Origin: Harmothoe impar
Taxonomy: Eukaryota > Annelida > Polychaeta > Phyllodocida > Polynoidae
Direction of reading: 5' to 3'
Assembly: GCA_947462335.1 (NCBI GenBank)
Contig: OX381721.1
Location: forward strand, 6,076,001-6,140,000
DNA length: 64,000 bases
Under the pieces are notes generated by a model, which ran no database searches, was not told the origin of the DNA, and saw nothing but the letters and a program-made list of their open reading frames with translations. Position numbers and translations under genes: made by a program. Shown here one piece after another: positions 13,341 through 25,438 of this stretch; position 1 is the first letter of the stretch; each line of letters starts with the position of its first letter.

Positions 13341-13819
13341 AATATTGTCAGCTTGGTCAGTACTGACCAACTCACCTTTGTATTCTTATCAATGAGTCCT
13401 TTTGAGTTAGGCATTAGTCACATCTTGCCTCACTCATTTGGAATAGCACTTGGTCATTCCTGACCAATGTGCCTAAATTGGGTTAGTCACCTCAGGCTAA
13501 TGGCTGAGGTTTTTATACCATCCCTCTACTGGCAGATTCATGAAGATCTGTCTGCTTGATTTTATCCTAAAGCTACTATGTCAGCTTATTTCAGATGATT
13601 TTCCACTTTAGGTTGATAACATGATCCATATAAATGCATGCATGTGTAGAAAGTTGGAAGGCTCTTATTCATCATTTAGCATAATAAAATTACAATATAT
13701 TGTCACCAATGAATAACTGTTGCCTCACAGAAATCAATACCTGTTAGGGGTGCATCATAGCACCAATGGATTAACCTGCAATCACAACACAACAACCTGT
13801 ATATAACAACTAGGCCTGA
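13341..13819. other. Unassigned spacer
   Basis: Short imperfect repeats of TGGTCA and TTAGTCAC occur around 13,350-13,500. I see no exon or RNA gene. Confidence 0.3.
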
Positions 13820-14149
13820 GGCTGTGTCTCACGACCTTGAGCCAATGTTTTTGTCTCTGACCGGGTGCCGTCTCTGACCAGGTGCCGTCTCTGACCAGGT
13901 GCCGTCTCTGACCTGGTGTCAGAAAAACGTGTTTCTAAATGTTAATCTATACTCATATATATAAGGATATGTGAAAACGTTATGGCAGCTGTTATGTAAT
14001 CTTTATTAGCCTCCTGCTGTTGGTAGAACCTAACTAAACTCCCAAAGTGACATCCGGTCAGAGACGGCACCCGGTCAGAGACAGCACCTGGTCAGAGACG
14101 GCACCCAGTCAGAGACAAAAACATTGTCCCAAGATTGTGAGACACAGCC
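13820..14149. mobile_element. TIR element family A, copy 3
   Basis: It has the same termini and iterated CCGTCTCTGACCAGGTG arms as the copy at 9,705. The centre is also homologous ('AACGTTATGGCAGCTGTTAT'). The flanks (CTGA left, CTAT right) no longer form a clean 4-bp duplication, so it is older or rearranged. Confidence 0.82.
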
Positions 14150-14274
14150 CTATACTTTCTGCCTGTGCCTACCTGCAAATCATAATAAGGAGAACATTGA
14201 TACCATTAAGAATGATGTTAATGAAAGCAATTACAATGTTATCTCATAACTTAATTTTGGGCCGATTTAACAGC

Positions 14275-14500
14275 CATCGTATCTATAAGGCACCAGTTGG
14301 CCACATAGTTTTTTTTTCTTTTTTTAACTTTTTTTTAAACATGAAAGTACTGGCCAGCCTCTCCGAAGTCCCTCAAATTGACCAACAAAGGGTAAAAATA
14401 TGGAAATTTCCTCAAAATTGCATAAAAAGTGTAGGGTCGGCCCTGTTCTGATAGGATCGGTCAGGTGACCTGAAACAAACCTTTGATGTTTTGGCCTTAG
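14275..14500. mobile_element. TIR element family D, copy 3
   Basis: It has the internal order typical of the family: ACATGAAAGTACTGGCCAGC, CTCAAATTGACCAACAAAGG, GTAGGGTCGGCCCTGTTCTG, then TGACCTGAAACAAACC and TTTTGGCC. The left terminus is partly lost. Confidence 0.65.
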
Positions 14501-15480
14501 CTGCCCGCTCAGGTATACCTCTGTTACTGGAGAATGATGCCTCAGCCTAGGCTTACAGCTTTGTCAACTCATTTCCCTCAGAGTGCTGTGACCAAGGGTC
14601 AGACTATCCTGTACTTACCCCTTTGTGTCTGCAGCATACATCACAGCTCTTTGTTCACTTGTCACTTCACAGGGAGATGAGTATTCCCAGAACTAACCGC
14701 CCCCCTTTACGTCGCATGTCAACCATGCCTTTGGTATCTCTTCCCATTCTTTCCCTGCATGGAATCCCCATTGTTACCATACCCCTGATGTTATCCGGGC
14801 ATAGTTTTACCAGCATGTAGACCCAAAGGGGAAGGTCGAGAACAAGCAAAACATGGTGTGCACTGCGAAAACAAGGTTGAAGCTTAATCACCCTTCTTCC
14901 TATCCTTTAGTACTACATGCTATATAAAACGGCCTTAAACTAATCATCCATGGCTCCTTTTTAGAGACATTTGCTGTTCAAAGTAAGATGGGCGATAATA
15001 GAGCTCCCATGGTATCAAGAAAATCTGAATCTGTCAACATAGTATCAAAATTAGACAAGTAAGGATGGTTATTGACCTGAACTAGTATTTTACTTAGGTA
15101 TTCGTCCTAATAACCACATTAAATGATAGCAAATACCACAATGAAAGACTTTGATTTGTCATGGATTCAGACGCCACTGCCTTGACCTCCTGCTGAGGAC
15201 CCTGAAATGGGCAAAAAACTGCATTACCCCTATGTGTAAGTAGAGAATACTGCATGCCATGGCCACTGCTGGAAACCTACAATCCACTGGGCGGTGTTCT
15301 GTCTTGAGATCTAAGGTGGTGCCGGTAATCGCCATCGTCTCTGTTTGTGTACTACTTGAACTCTCCAAACAAACAGATTATTTTTTTAATTTGACAAATC
15401 AGGGGCCCTAGAATCGGGAAAATGTGAGTTACTTCTACCATTGCTGATTGTTAAAGCTTCATGCAGATATCCATCAATTT
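14501..15480. other. Unassigned spacer
   Basis: Short overlapping open frames on both strands at 14.6-14.9 kb are not supported by splice sites or conserved sequence elsewhere in the window. I see no RNA gene. Confidence 0.3.
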
Positions 15481-15799
15481 CTGTTATGTTTAAACCATAG
15501 GGCAGGGGTAGAGGTACTGTTGTTATGGCATAACCCTGGGCCTGGATCCCCCCCAGCTGTTGTTTGTGGCATTCCCTGGGAGTGGTCGGCATTCTGTTAT
15601 GTTATATAGAACTGATAAACCTACATGGTGGTCGGCCCCTCCTATAACCCCTATTGCACAACAGTGCTACATACTGGGTGCTGGGTATCAACCACACCCA
15701 GGCATTCCAACATACCTCCTAAAAGGCTGTTACACAATGCAGCTTTATCTAGCAAGACAAATCGATACTTCTAACCATTTCATTTTCTGTACTGTCATG

Positions 15800-15800
<1 letters not shown>

Positions 15801-15866
<66 letters not shown>

Positions 15867-15902
15867 TTTATATATATATATATACATATATATACATATA
15901 TT

Positions 15903-15966
<64 letters not shown>
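15801..15966. repeat. (TA)n microsatellite
   Basis: About 165 bp of nearly uninterrupted TA dinucleotides, with a few A or C substitutions near 15,862-15,908. A long open frame of alternating I/Y residues through it is an artefact of the repeat. Confidence 0.95.
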
Positions 15967-15968
<2 letters not shown>

Positions 15969-16724
15969 CATGCATCAAAAAAGTAGTATTGAGTAATTGC
16001 AATACAAGCACAGCTAGTAACAGCCAGTCATACTATATCTCATGTGTCAAAATGATTGTATCTAGCCTTTTTTTCACTAGATTAGCCAACTAAACATATT
16101 GGGCTTTGCAAAATTAGGAATTCAGAAGAGCAGGCATCGGATATGATATTACCACCTGGAGTAAACTGTCTATCTACTAATCCCTGCAGGGAACAGCCTG
16201 TAGGCTGTCTAGCTGCACTAGCAGTAGCCTGTGACAGCGGCCAGCGGAGTGGGAAGTAAGGATGGCTCTGGGTTAATACTTGTTGCACCAGGCCTTATGC
16301 CTCTCTATAACTCAATATATTGACCATATAACCCGAGCCCTGCCTTTCCTGTCAGATGATGAGATGCCCAATACAGCAACTGAGGTGATTTTTGGGACTT
16401 TGGGAATATGTGGCCATTTGACAACAGTTTTCAGAGAAATAAGGTCCTGTTCACTTTGGCCATTGTAACATCTAGCCTAAGGACATATGGATAGAGATAG
16501 AGAGATGGACACAGGAGAGGAATGAACTTACAATCGTGGGTAAAAGAGTGACCAATTGAATGTCCACACGGAACTAGCATAAAGTGTCCCTATAGCGCAG
16601 TTTATCCACAAACAACAAATGACCCCACAGAATGATGAAATAGAAAATGATGAGTTGATTGATGTTTGAATTCACTAGTTTCCTTTCAATTTGAAAGAAA
16701 TATCTATGTGTTATTGTTCCACAG

Positions 16725-16771
16725 GTGAGTGTGAGCTATTCCACCTGATGACCATTTGTCGATTTATACAG
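16725..16771 (+). other. Exon-like segment with abutted acceptor and donor, copy 2
   Basis: TTATTGTTCCACAG is followed directly by GTGAGTGTG. After 47 nt comes ACAG|GTATGTTTT. The flanks downstream ('GTGACAATACAAAAAGTAT' near 16,973) are also conserved with the 28-kb copy. See the copy at 9,242 for interpretation. Confidence 0.38.
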
Positions 16772-17382
16772 GTATGTTTTAAGTTTGTCATATGCCTTTG
16801 TAGTGTCCGATGTTGCAACATCTACCTTGTATATATACTTCAATATCATTCTATATCATTGAAACGTTGGTTTCAAGGTGGGTTCAATTTCATTGAGCGT
16901 TTGTGTAGGCACCCTGCAATCAAAGACCAAAACCTATAGCAAAACGTTAATTATCTGTAGCAAAATGGTTTAGGTGACAATACAAAAAGTATCTTAATTC
17001 ATTTGACAGTCCCTAACTCAATTGTGAAATCCATGAAAAATGGTCCATATCTTGGCCGCAGTCTAGATTCCTTTCTGGTGGTAGTGAGGAATTCTTGCTG
17101 AAGGTCTAAGCATGTATTACAATGCAAGAGGAATGTACTCATCTTGTAGACAGTTTGGAGAATTCCTGCATGCACCAGCAGAGCAAATAGGGGTTCTCGT
17201 TAAACCCATTGCCTGACCTGTCACTCCCAGAGGTCACCCGGTCACATTGAACTAAAGTCGTGTGCCACCACCCACACTCTCCTAACAGTTTCAGGGTTTC
17301 ATTGTCTGGCTTCTTTATCACACATGAAATGAACACTGCCACCCGTATTAAGGACAGCCATGAGTGAGGTGGGTGGTAAACT

Positions 17383-17566
17383 ATGGCCAAAAAAAAAGGT
17401 TTGTTTCAGGTAAAATGGGTAGAAAATGTAGGGTTGGTAGGTCGGATTTATTCAAACATGAAAGTACTAGCCCGCCAATCCGAAGACCCTAAAATTGACC
17501 AAATAGTTCAGATAGGGTAGGTTGGTTGACCTGAAACAAACCTTTTATTTTTTTGGCCTTAGGTTG
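17383..17566. mobile_element. TIR element family D, copy 4
   Basis: It begins GGCCAAAAAAAAAGGTTTGT and ends TGACCTGAAACAAACCTTTT followed by TTTTTTTGGCC. Both termini are intact. The internal part is shorter than in other copies. Confidence 0.8.
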
Positions 17567-17689
17567 GCAGCTGGTGCAGGATGTGTGGTTAAACACCCAA
17601 TCATGCAGTAGGTCAGCTACACTCATCTCCTGATTAGTATTTGCTCTCTAGAGGTGAAAAGCTCACCTGTAAGTTATGTACCACACTGT

Positions 17690-18012
17690 TAGGGAGTGCT
17701 CATTTTTTAACAACAGGGGGGGGGGGTGGATTTGGGGGGGGGAACAATTTCGGACCCCTTGACCGGGGGGGGGGGGTGACAAATTCAGAGCCCTCTTGGG
17801 TAGGGGCAAAAAAATTCAACCTGTTTTGAGGGGAAAAGCTCGTGGGTTACTATACTACAAAGGAGGCGCGAGTGCGCACGACTTTCGGCCTGCCGGGGGG
17901 GGGGGGTAAAAAAATTTGACCCCTCTAGAGTGGGGGGGGTGAAAAAACGTGCGAGGTCTGCGCGAAATCTCACCACCCCCCTCCTGTTGTTAAAAAATGA
18001 GCACTCCCTTAG
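17690..18012. mobile_element. TIR element family C, second complete copy
   Basis: The left end is TTAGGGAGTGCTCATTTTTT and the right end is AAAAAATGAGCACTCCCTTA. At least four G-runs of nine or more bases lie inside. It is a diverged relative of the element at 10,201 and is non-coding. Confidence 0.85.
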
Positions 18013-18149
18013 TGAACAGCTTAATGTGGCATAACTATCCCACTCACAATTCTACTACTGTTCTAGTCTACTATGTGGTTAAGTTAGAGTGGTGAGAATG
18101 CCCCTTTAAGACGTTCAGGGCTGCACAGGGATTGACGCAATGGTATAGT

Positions 18150-18300
18150 GTCACCTTGATGTGTGAATGTAGCTCTGGTGAATAACTGGTTAGTTAAACA
18201 TGCTGACCCCACAGGGGGTTTGGCTCCTGGAAAGTTTGCATGATGCAGTAATGCAGTGCATGCAATCATTGCATTGGTGTGTTATGATGACAATGAATCA
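18150..18300. repeat. Repeat E (TGATGCA palindrome), copy 2, diverged
   Basis: It carries TGCATGATGCAGTAATGCAG and TGCAATCATTGCATTGGTG in palindromic arrangement, as in the copies at 13,045 and 24,100. Confidence 0.45.
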
Positions 18301-18345
18301 TTATGTCTCGAAGTATTAACCTACCATCCTTTTCCCAGTCCTAGG

Positions 18346-18570
18346 GCCAAAACAAAAAAAGGTTTGTTTCATCTGACCCGACCGACCCTATCAAAACAGG
18401 GCCTATGTTTTCTTTTAATGCAATTTTGAAGAAATTTCCGTACTTTTTACCCTTTTTTGGTCAATTTTAGGGTCTTCGGACCAGCTGGCTAGTACATTCA
18501 TGTTTAAAAAAAAAAGTAAGACCTTACATTTTCTACCCATGTTTCCTGAAACAAATCTTTTTTATTTACC
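18346..18570. mobile_element. TIR element family D, copy 5
   Basis: GGGCCAAAACAAAAAAAGGT at the left; internal GACCGACCCTATCAAAACAG and TTGGTCAATTTTAGGGTC; the right end is TTTCCTGAAACAAATC followed by a T-run. Confidence 0.7.
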
Positions 18571-21500
18571 TAGAGGCTTTCTTATAATGAACACACATTT
18601 TGTGCAGGAGAAAATGCTACAACTTAGCAATGTTAACTTACAGAAGTGTTATGCTGTCAACAATTGGATCAACATGGGCTCCCATGGGGGATGCTCTGAG
18701 ACACCCTGATGCTATAAAGCGTATATAGAGACTTAGGTATCACACATAAATATAAACACAGAAACTGGTTACTATGAAAAAAAAACAGACTAAAGAACTA
18801 TAGAAATAAGATGATGTTTTATCCCTGATGTATCATCAATACCAACATACATGGTAGAACCCCAAACTAACCAGTACCAGGGTATGTTTTATTGAGCAGG
18901 ATAAACCTCTGCCAATACATCAGTTCCCATTTACTGTTTACCCCAGTTGTCATGCCCCCACTCGGGTGATGAGAAATACATTGTGGATGGTTGATGTGCA
19001 CCACCAGTCACAATAGGAGTCTAGCTGGTCTGTCGGAATAACACGCTGGTAGTGGCACTGGTATGGCTAAGTGAAATTTGTTCAAACAATGATTTTGAAT
19101 AAGATGAAACAGAATAATCAAATATCCTAGCTTAAAAATTAAAGAGATTAAAGCTGCATTGATGGTCTAGTTAACCTACTACGTGTTGAACCTAGTGAAA
19201 AGAATTGCCATGACAAACAGTTTATTTCAATGGACTAAATATTTATGAGGAAGATTTTGCTAGATGTGAAATATTGATCAAGTACGCTTGTGCTCTTTAA
19301 ATGACAAAATGGCCGCCTGATGTGGTGACTCAATACAGAGCTGTGTGGAGGCAGGATCAGGCCTAGCTCAGCCTGGTCAATATTTAAACATACTATATAT
19401 GCCTCAGCTGTTATTGTAACTCCATTGGAGATCAGGCGCAGTGTGTGGTGTAGGGCAGGCAGCCCACTGGGAATGACAACAGCTTTCAATGGTGGTACAA
19501 GGTCATGTAGGATAGTATTATAGTATAGTATTCCTATAGGAAGCTCATTTTATGTATCGAAAGCGGATGTATTGCTGTTCCAATGCACATATCAAAGTTT
19601 TCTTAGGTACCGACAGAATAAAGTAGCCTACTGAATAAAGGTACACATTATGGGAGTTACTTCTTACATTAAGCTTCAACTGCAAAGGGCCTGATGATCA
19701 TTTCAGCAAGAAAGGGTCACTTTTTCACAATAGAGTTGTGTTTACATTGGAATTAGCAGTACCCTCATAACATTGCGTGTAACAGCTGTATTTGTAAACA
19801 TGTCTTACCACGAGAGGCACACGGGATAGTTATCTTTCAAATAGTGTATATTAGAATGCAAGATTCTCAGGTTATTTAGCTATATGTAGGGGTTCATTTA
19901 TAGGTCACAATTCAAAACTGTTGAAAAGCTTTATCGACAACTTTTCTGAAAAAAATATCCTTTCTTGCTGCATTGGTCTGTAGTAATGTCTCAATTCTGT
20001 TCCTATCTGTCCAACTGTATATAGGACAATCTTATCTCATTGAAAACACTCTGTTATAAACTTTTTTTCTATCAAACAATTCGCCAACTTCATTTGGCAT
20101 TTTATAAAAGTACAGTAATACAGTTAAGCACCACCTTAATCAACCCGGAATGCAATGATAACATATATCTACATAACTATCAAGGTTTTGTAAGCCCCTC
20201 CTAAGGGAATAAATGGAATGATTGGCCCCATTAAGATAACATTCAATTTATTTACGAATTTCACTGGTAACATCATTCATGATTCTTCATCGTTGTTTTT
20301 CATGCTGTTCTCGGAAAGTTAAAAAAAAAGGTCAATGAAGCACTAAAAAACAAGGTCCAAGTCAACAGACCCATTGACATTCAGATGGGGTTGAGGGCTC
20401 CAATGGCCACAAATGTCCCCAGCTCTGAAGCTGTCATCAATACCTCAGAGCTAAAAAAATTGATGCCTTAAAAGAAACTTGAAATTGTTCAAAATCTAAA
20501 AGAAAAACAGTCATGAATTGCCAAAAACGCACAGGCAGGGAGTCAAGCAATCCTAACTCCCTGAAAAGAATTTAGAACAAAATGGTCTCAGCTTTCTCTT
20601 GGACATGTGTTAGTTTTCACACTTGATTTTGGCAATTGATTCAGTACCCTTTTTAGCTTTTGGTTTTATAGCAAGACTTATCAAGGTCATATTGTTTCTG
20701 TTTTAAAAACAACAACAAAGTATCATATTAAGCATAAGCCTTATTACACAAATACATCTTTTATACCAGAACACCTGCTTTGTATTTGTCAAAGACGACA
20801 TGTCTAGACAAAGCAAATAAAACCTCCTACAACAAAAGTATCGGATAACAGTCTACCTCATCACAGATGAAAGATGCTAAAACAAATGGCTTCGTCTTGT
20901 TACTGAGAGAAAGGGGGAGGTAACCAACCTGCCATATTCTCTAATCACAAATTTGGTGATAGAGAATAAGAAGTACACTTGCTAGTTGCATTCCTTCATT
21001 TGCATTACTGATATAGCCCCTTGGCTGATAATACCAGGGCTCAGAATAAATTAAGGAGAAATTGTTCGCTATGAGATAATTGACAAACAGTATTCTGTAG
21101 CAATTACGGACCTCATAATGTCTACTTTTTGCAAATAGTTATTGGTCAATCAATTCTCGTAACAATGCAATGTTGGACATTATTAAACATAGTTGGAACA
21201 AGGCAATTTGCCCATACACTTACTATGTCAAGGACATGGTTTATTACTACGAATATTGGAACATAATAAGGAAATAGATACTGCGGTTTAAATTTGATGA
21301 CATATAGAGGGAGTATTGAATTGTGTAACAGTTTACCGATTGTTCTATTCATTCTCGTATTTGACTACCTTCAGTCATTGCGGATTATGTGGGCGTCACG
21401 CTGACGTGATCTGGGTATCACTGCTGGCTAATTGAGGCTAACCCTCTAATGAAGGAATTATGCCTCAGAGCAACATCTGTATTTCTGGTGAACTAATTCA

Positions 21501-21947
21501 GTGCTGCCAAATAACTTGCCTACACCACATTAGTACTGAACCTCCAGGGAAAGTATTAAGTTTATTAGATTGACATGAAAAACAGACTACCTAATGGTCA
21601 CGGTTGTTCTAGTGCATCATGGTAAAAAGTATGTCAAACCTGTGCTGCTATAGGACTGTAAGTAGTTGAAAATTGGCATCATGTACTATAATCAAAACTA
21701 TGTTCAAGATATTCCTCTTCATATATTTTATCACATCATACCCCACATTGTGCCCAAACACATGTGTTAATCAATAGGCCCAATCAATCTAATTCACTTA
21801 CCAGAGTAAGCAAGGCCTTTCCTAGGGCCCCGCCTTCCTAATACAGTGAGACTCCTAGATGGTATTAGCCCTATAAAGTCAGCATATTGATTAAATGCAT
21901 GGTGCCCTTTGTTGTGGTGTATGAATGCAGATATCATTGTAAGTACT

Positions 21948-22174
21948 TACCGTAAAGCCTTGCGTATAAGCCATGGCTAGTACACAAGTCAGATCGGCGG
22001 TGCGGCTTATAGCATCGACCCAGGAACAGGGTGCGGCTTATATGCAAGTTTTTGTTACTATGGTACAGTACTAAATGTCACCATACTCAGATCTCTGGTG
22101 CGGCTTATAGCATCGGCACAAACTCGGGGTGGGGCTTATACGCGAGTTAGGCTTATACGCAAGGTTTTATGGTA
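21948..22174. mobile_element. MITE with 24-bp TIRs and GCGGCTTATA repeats
   Basis: The left end TACCGTAAAGCCTTGCGTAT and the right end ATACGCAAGGTTTTATGGTA are inverted copies. Inside, TGCGGCTTATAGCATCG-like units occur about four times. Similar TIR and 'cttatacgcgag' sequences are typical of short non-autonomous DNA transposons in animals; the superfamily is not settled. Confidence 0.75.
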
Positions 22175-22239
22175 GCTGCAGGGTAAATGCACTGTTAAAA
22201 GGGATGGCGGGATGCATCATGCTGAAAAATTCTACATTA

Positions 22240-22500
22240 GGCCAAATAAAAAAAAGGTTTGTTTCAGGTAACATGGGAAGAAACTCTAGGGTCAGCAGGT
22301 TGGATCTTTTTTTTACAGCCCCTCTACATATCCTCAAATTGACCAAAAAAGTCTAAAAATGGGAAGATTCTTTCAGAATTGACCGCAAGAAAGTGTAAAG
22401 TTATAAAAATGTCTTCAAAATTGCATTAAAAAAAGTAGGGTCGGAACTGAATAGATAGGGCCGGTCGGTTGACCTGAAACAAACCATTTTTTTTGCCTCA
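22240..22500. mobile_element. TIR element family D, copy 6 (most complete)
   Basis: AGGCCAAATAAAAAAAAGGT at the left, the internal segments CTCAAATTGACCAAAAAAGT and TTGCATTAAAAAAAGTAGGG in order, and TGACCTGAAACAAACCATTT at the right. This is the best representative of the family in the window. Confidence 0.82.
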
Positions 22501-23989
22501 AGAGGATAAGACTCATTGAGCCTGAGGTAGTATCCAGTACTAATTAGGTATGGCAGAACAAGCTGGGATGGGGGTGTGGGCCCAGGGCATGTGTTACCAA
22601 GCACCAAATGATTAAATAGGTCAATAACAATCAGACCCAGATTAGTGGCTCGTATTTACAGGTGGCCTTGTGTGACTGTGCTACCTCCATGTAATGTACC
22701 CAATTGTTGCTGAATAACATATCCCATGTTATTTAACCCATCTCTTTGGATCAGTAGTAGGGCATACAACCTTCATATATTAAGCAAAGTTTGGTGTGGA
22801 AACTGCTAACACAGTGTAGTGCAGTGTATCCATTCATTAATTCTATATTGTGACACCAGACAAGGCTGTTTATTTGACGACCCTTATTCCCATTAAAGGG
22901 TAAATGAAGGTAAAGATGACAATTTGCTTATTCATTGTGAGTTTGATGAAATACCTAAGAAATAAGAAAACAGGTGATTGCCAATGCTAATATCCCAAGC
23001 TCCGTGGTATGTTGACATCTTTGTTAGACGTCAGCTACTAAATGTGTTTTCATGTGGACGTGAAGTTATCAATAGGACTAGCATTAGTGTCTAAAAATGT
23101 TATGCCCGAGAGAAAATAACCAAATACTGCATTGGGGTTTGCAGGGTTTCATATGCAATTTTAGTACTTACATTTTTCTACAAGTTTATACACTACATCT
23201 AATAGAAACTGTTAAGGGATGTTTTCATCAGCTCATACCAATCTCCAATGTAAAGGTCAATCCAATCTCATAAAATACACTATCTGATGATATTGTGTGG
23301 CACAAGCAATTTCCCAGTACACTTAGGTCAAGAACTCAATTTAACTATCTTATTAATATTCATCTTCTTTCTCTGTTGATTACTGTTTGATATTTCTAAC
23401 CCTCAATATTCCCCATGGCCTTCTTTAGCTCCCTTTCCCAATCCTCCTCCACCTTCCCCATCTACCATCTTTACCTTCTTGTATTTTTTTTTCTCTGATG
23501 AGTGGGTGTTACTGTGGAATAATTTCACTTTAACTGCTAGTCGATTGATACTTCAGCAACCGGGATAAGAAAACAGTTGTTCTATGGATCTGATTAGTTC
23601 AATGTATTAATGACATTTTATAATTGTAACCTCCTCGAAGACTATGGTGTTAATTGAAATTGGTTGGAGGAGTAACTTTTGGTCAGTATTCTCACTATGA
23701 AGCCTATCTCCTGTTGCAGCCTGTATCTCTAATCCTGTCTGAGCCCTAACCTTGAATGAACCACCACATAACAGTCTGGTCCACGCTTCAGCCCCTCATA
23801 ACCGGCAGATTCAGATAGATGCCACCGTGGACCCAATCTTCCTCCAGGAGCCGCTGCTTAATGTATAGGACTCACAGTGAGGAATACTACAGCTTCACCC
23901 AGCACTAAACCTTAATGAGATGTGGCACTGGGCAGACTCAGATCAGGCTTTAAGATGCTTTAACCCATTAAGGACGGATGCCTGTAGAA

Positions 23990-24215
23990 AGATGACATTT
24001 GTCGACATGATGCACCAATGCAGCCCTGGTGAGTAATTCGTCGGTGCTACATTGATGCATCGAGCTGACCCTTTGGGAGTATATCAGCCCCATAGGGTCA
24101 GCATGATACTTGAATGCAGCACTACTTGCAACCGCTGCATTCATGCATCATGACAACCAAGGGCATGATGCATTAATGTATCATGCAATCCTTAAAGGGT
24201 TAACATGCTCTGAGT
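23990..24215. repeat. Repeat E (TGATGCA palindrome), copy 3, duplicated
   Basis: Two successive palindromic units occur, one with CATGATGCACCAATGCAGCC and one with GCATGATACTTGAATGCAGC. Each is followed by a TGCATCATGA-type inverse. A third short ATGCATTAATGTATCATGCA follows. 'AACCCATTAAGGACGG' precedes and 'CCTTAAAGGGTTAA' closes the unit, forming an outer inverted pair. Confidence 0.6.
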
Positions 24216-25222
24216 GCTTGATGTCATCTTCAGCTACCAGCAGCTTACAAAGGACAGCTCCAAGTTTAGGTATATCAGTTCTGGGAAAAGGATATTGTAG
24301 GCCTGAAGCTTGATCATGTCATCTCCCTAAGATAGAATAGTAAATTCCCCGCCTACTCAATATGCAATACCCTGAACCAGACAGATGGCCTAATGAAATT
24401 TCTTTATACATAGAAATTATTGCTTCACTGGTCATGTAAAATAAGATTGAAGGGACTAGGATTGTAATAGGCAATTTCACTATACAGTAATAAAACCAGC
24501 ACATTCTGAATAATGAAGAAGGTTTATGGACATTGGGGCTGTGTATGTAATGACCAGATGTAATAATTGTCTCTGATAGACTGACTGACTGAGGAACCAA
24601 TGAGTATTACATAAACCTCACTGTGTTTACCTTTATTGGAAAAAACGTTCGTATATTTCGGCTGATAAATAAATATGAATAAATAACCTTAGCTGAAATT
24701 CTCACATGTGATGCTTGAAAAGATGATAATGATATGATGGATACCCAGAAGACAGGAATTCAGCATATAGAACAACATTAAGCAGGAAAACCATCATGGT
24801 CAAGGTCTCTATCCATGAGCATTCTGCACAGAGCTGACTTGAGGGGAATCACTTGTTGCGTGTCTACATATGACAGACCATACACCTTGTGTCCTCCTGG
24901 ATGCCTGAGGTACCGTGTCACGATAGTTAGGGTCAGTGTTGACAAGGTGCCTTTAGAACACAGCTAAATATAGCAGTGTGGGGGACACCTGCTCCCCCTG
25001 TCACCTGCCCCCAGCCTCTTAGCACCTCTTGTGTACCTCCTCTTCCACCACGTTCTGAATACCGGGTCTGAGCAGTGTTCTGTAATATATGGTCTGATAA
25101 TGTGCCAATCTGACACCGTGAGCCTACAATATGGGGGATATCGAGTAGTATATCTCATGCCATTTGATACAGTTGTCCATATAATAGAGTAGCAATAGTA
25201 CTCTCATGCTATCTGATGATTT

Positions 25223-25438
25223 ACGCTGCATGAATGTTGGCATTTAAGCAAAAACTGGACTGCTTAAAAACACACTTTAAGCATCTTTAACTTCAGTAAA
25301 TGCCACTTAAAGCCGCTAAAATGTCATAAGGACCTTTCCGAGATATTTACATAGAATTTACTGAACTTTAAGCTGCTTGAGATGGTGACTTTAAGCAATA
25401 AAAGGGTTAGCTTAAATGCTAATGTTCATGCAGTGTTA
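25223..25438. mobile_element. Palindromic MITE with GCTTAAA-rich arms
   Basis: The left end CGCTGCATGAATGTTGGCAT and the right end ATGCTAATGTTCATGCAGTG are inverted copies. Inside, TTTAAGC and GCTTAAA occur repeatedly. It is non-coding. Confidence 0.7.

Larger units (their letters stand above)
16170..24240 (+). repeat. Degenerate duplicated block, copy 3
   Basis: Ordered markers: 'GCCTGTGACAG' and 'CTCAATATATTGACC' near 16,230-16,326 (compare 49,345-49,425); the exon-like segment at 16,725; 'CATTGCCTGACCTGTCACTC' near 17,208 (also 28,600); 18,730-19,490 (compare 3,480-4,330 and 29,170-29,990); 20,340-21,010 (compare 30,720-31,400 and 36,300-37,100); 'AGGTCAATCCAATCTCATAA' near 23,254; and the pyrimidine-rich segment near 23,400. 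No coding exon is evident. Confidence 0.72.

Noticed and set aside
15560..16093. 177-codon open frame across the (TA)n tract
   Set aside because: Its length comes from alternating TA dinucleotides that have no stop in that frame; the peptide is an I/Y repeat.
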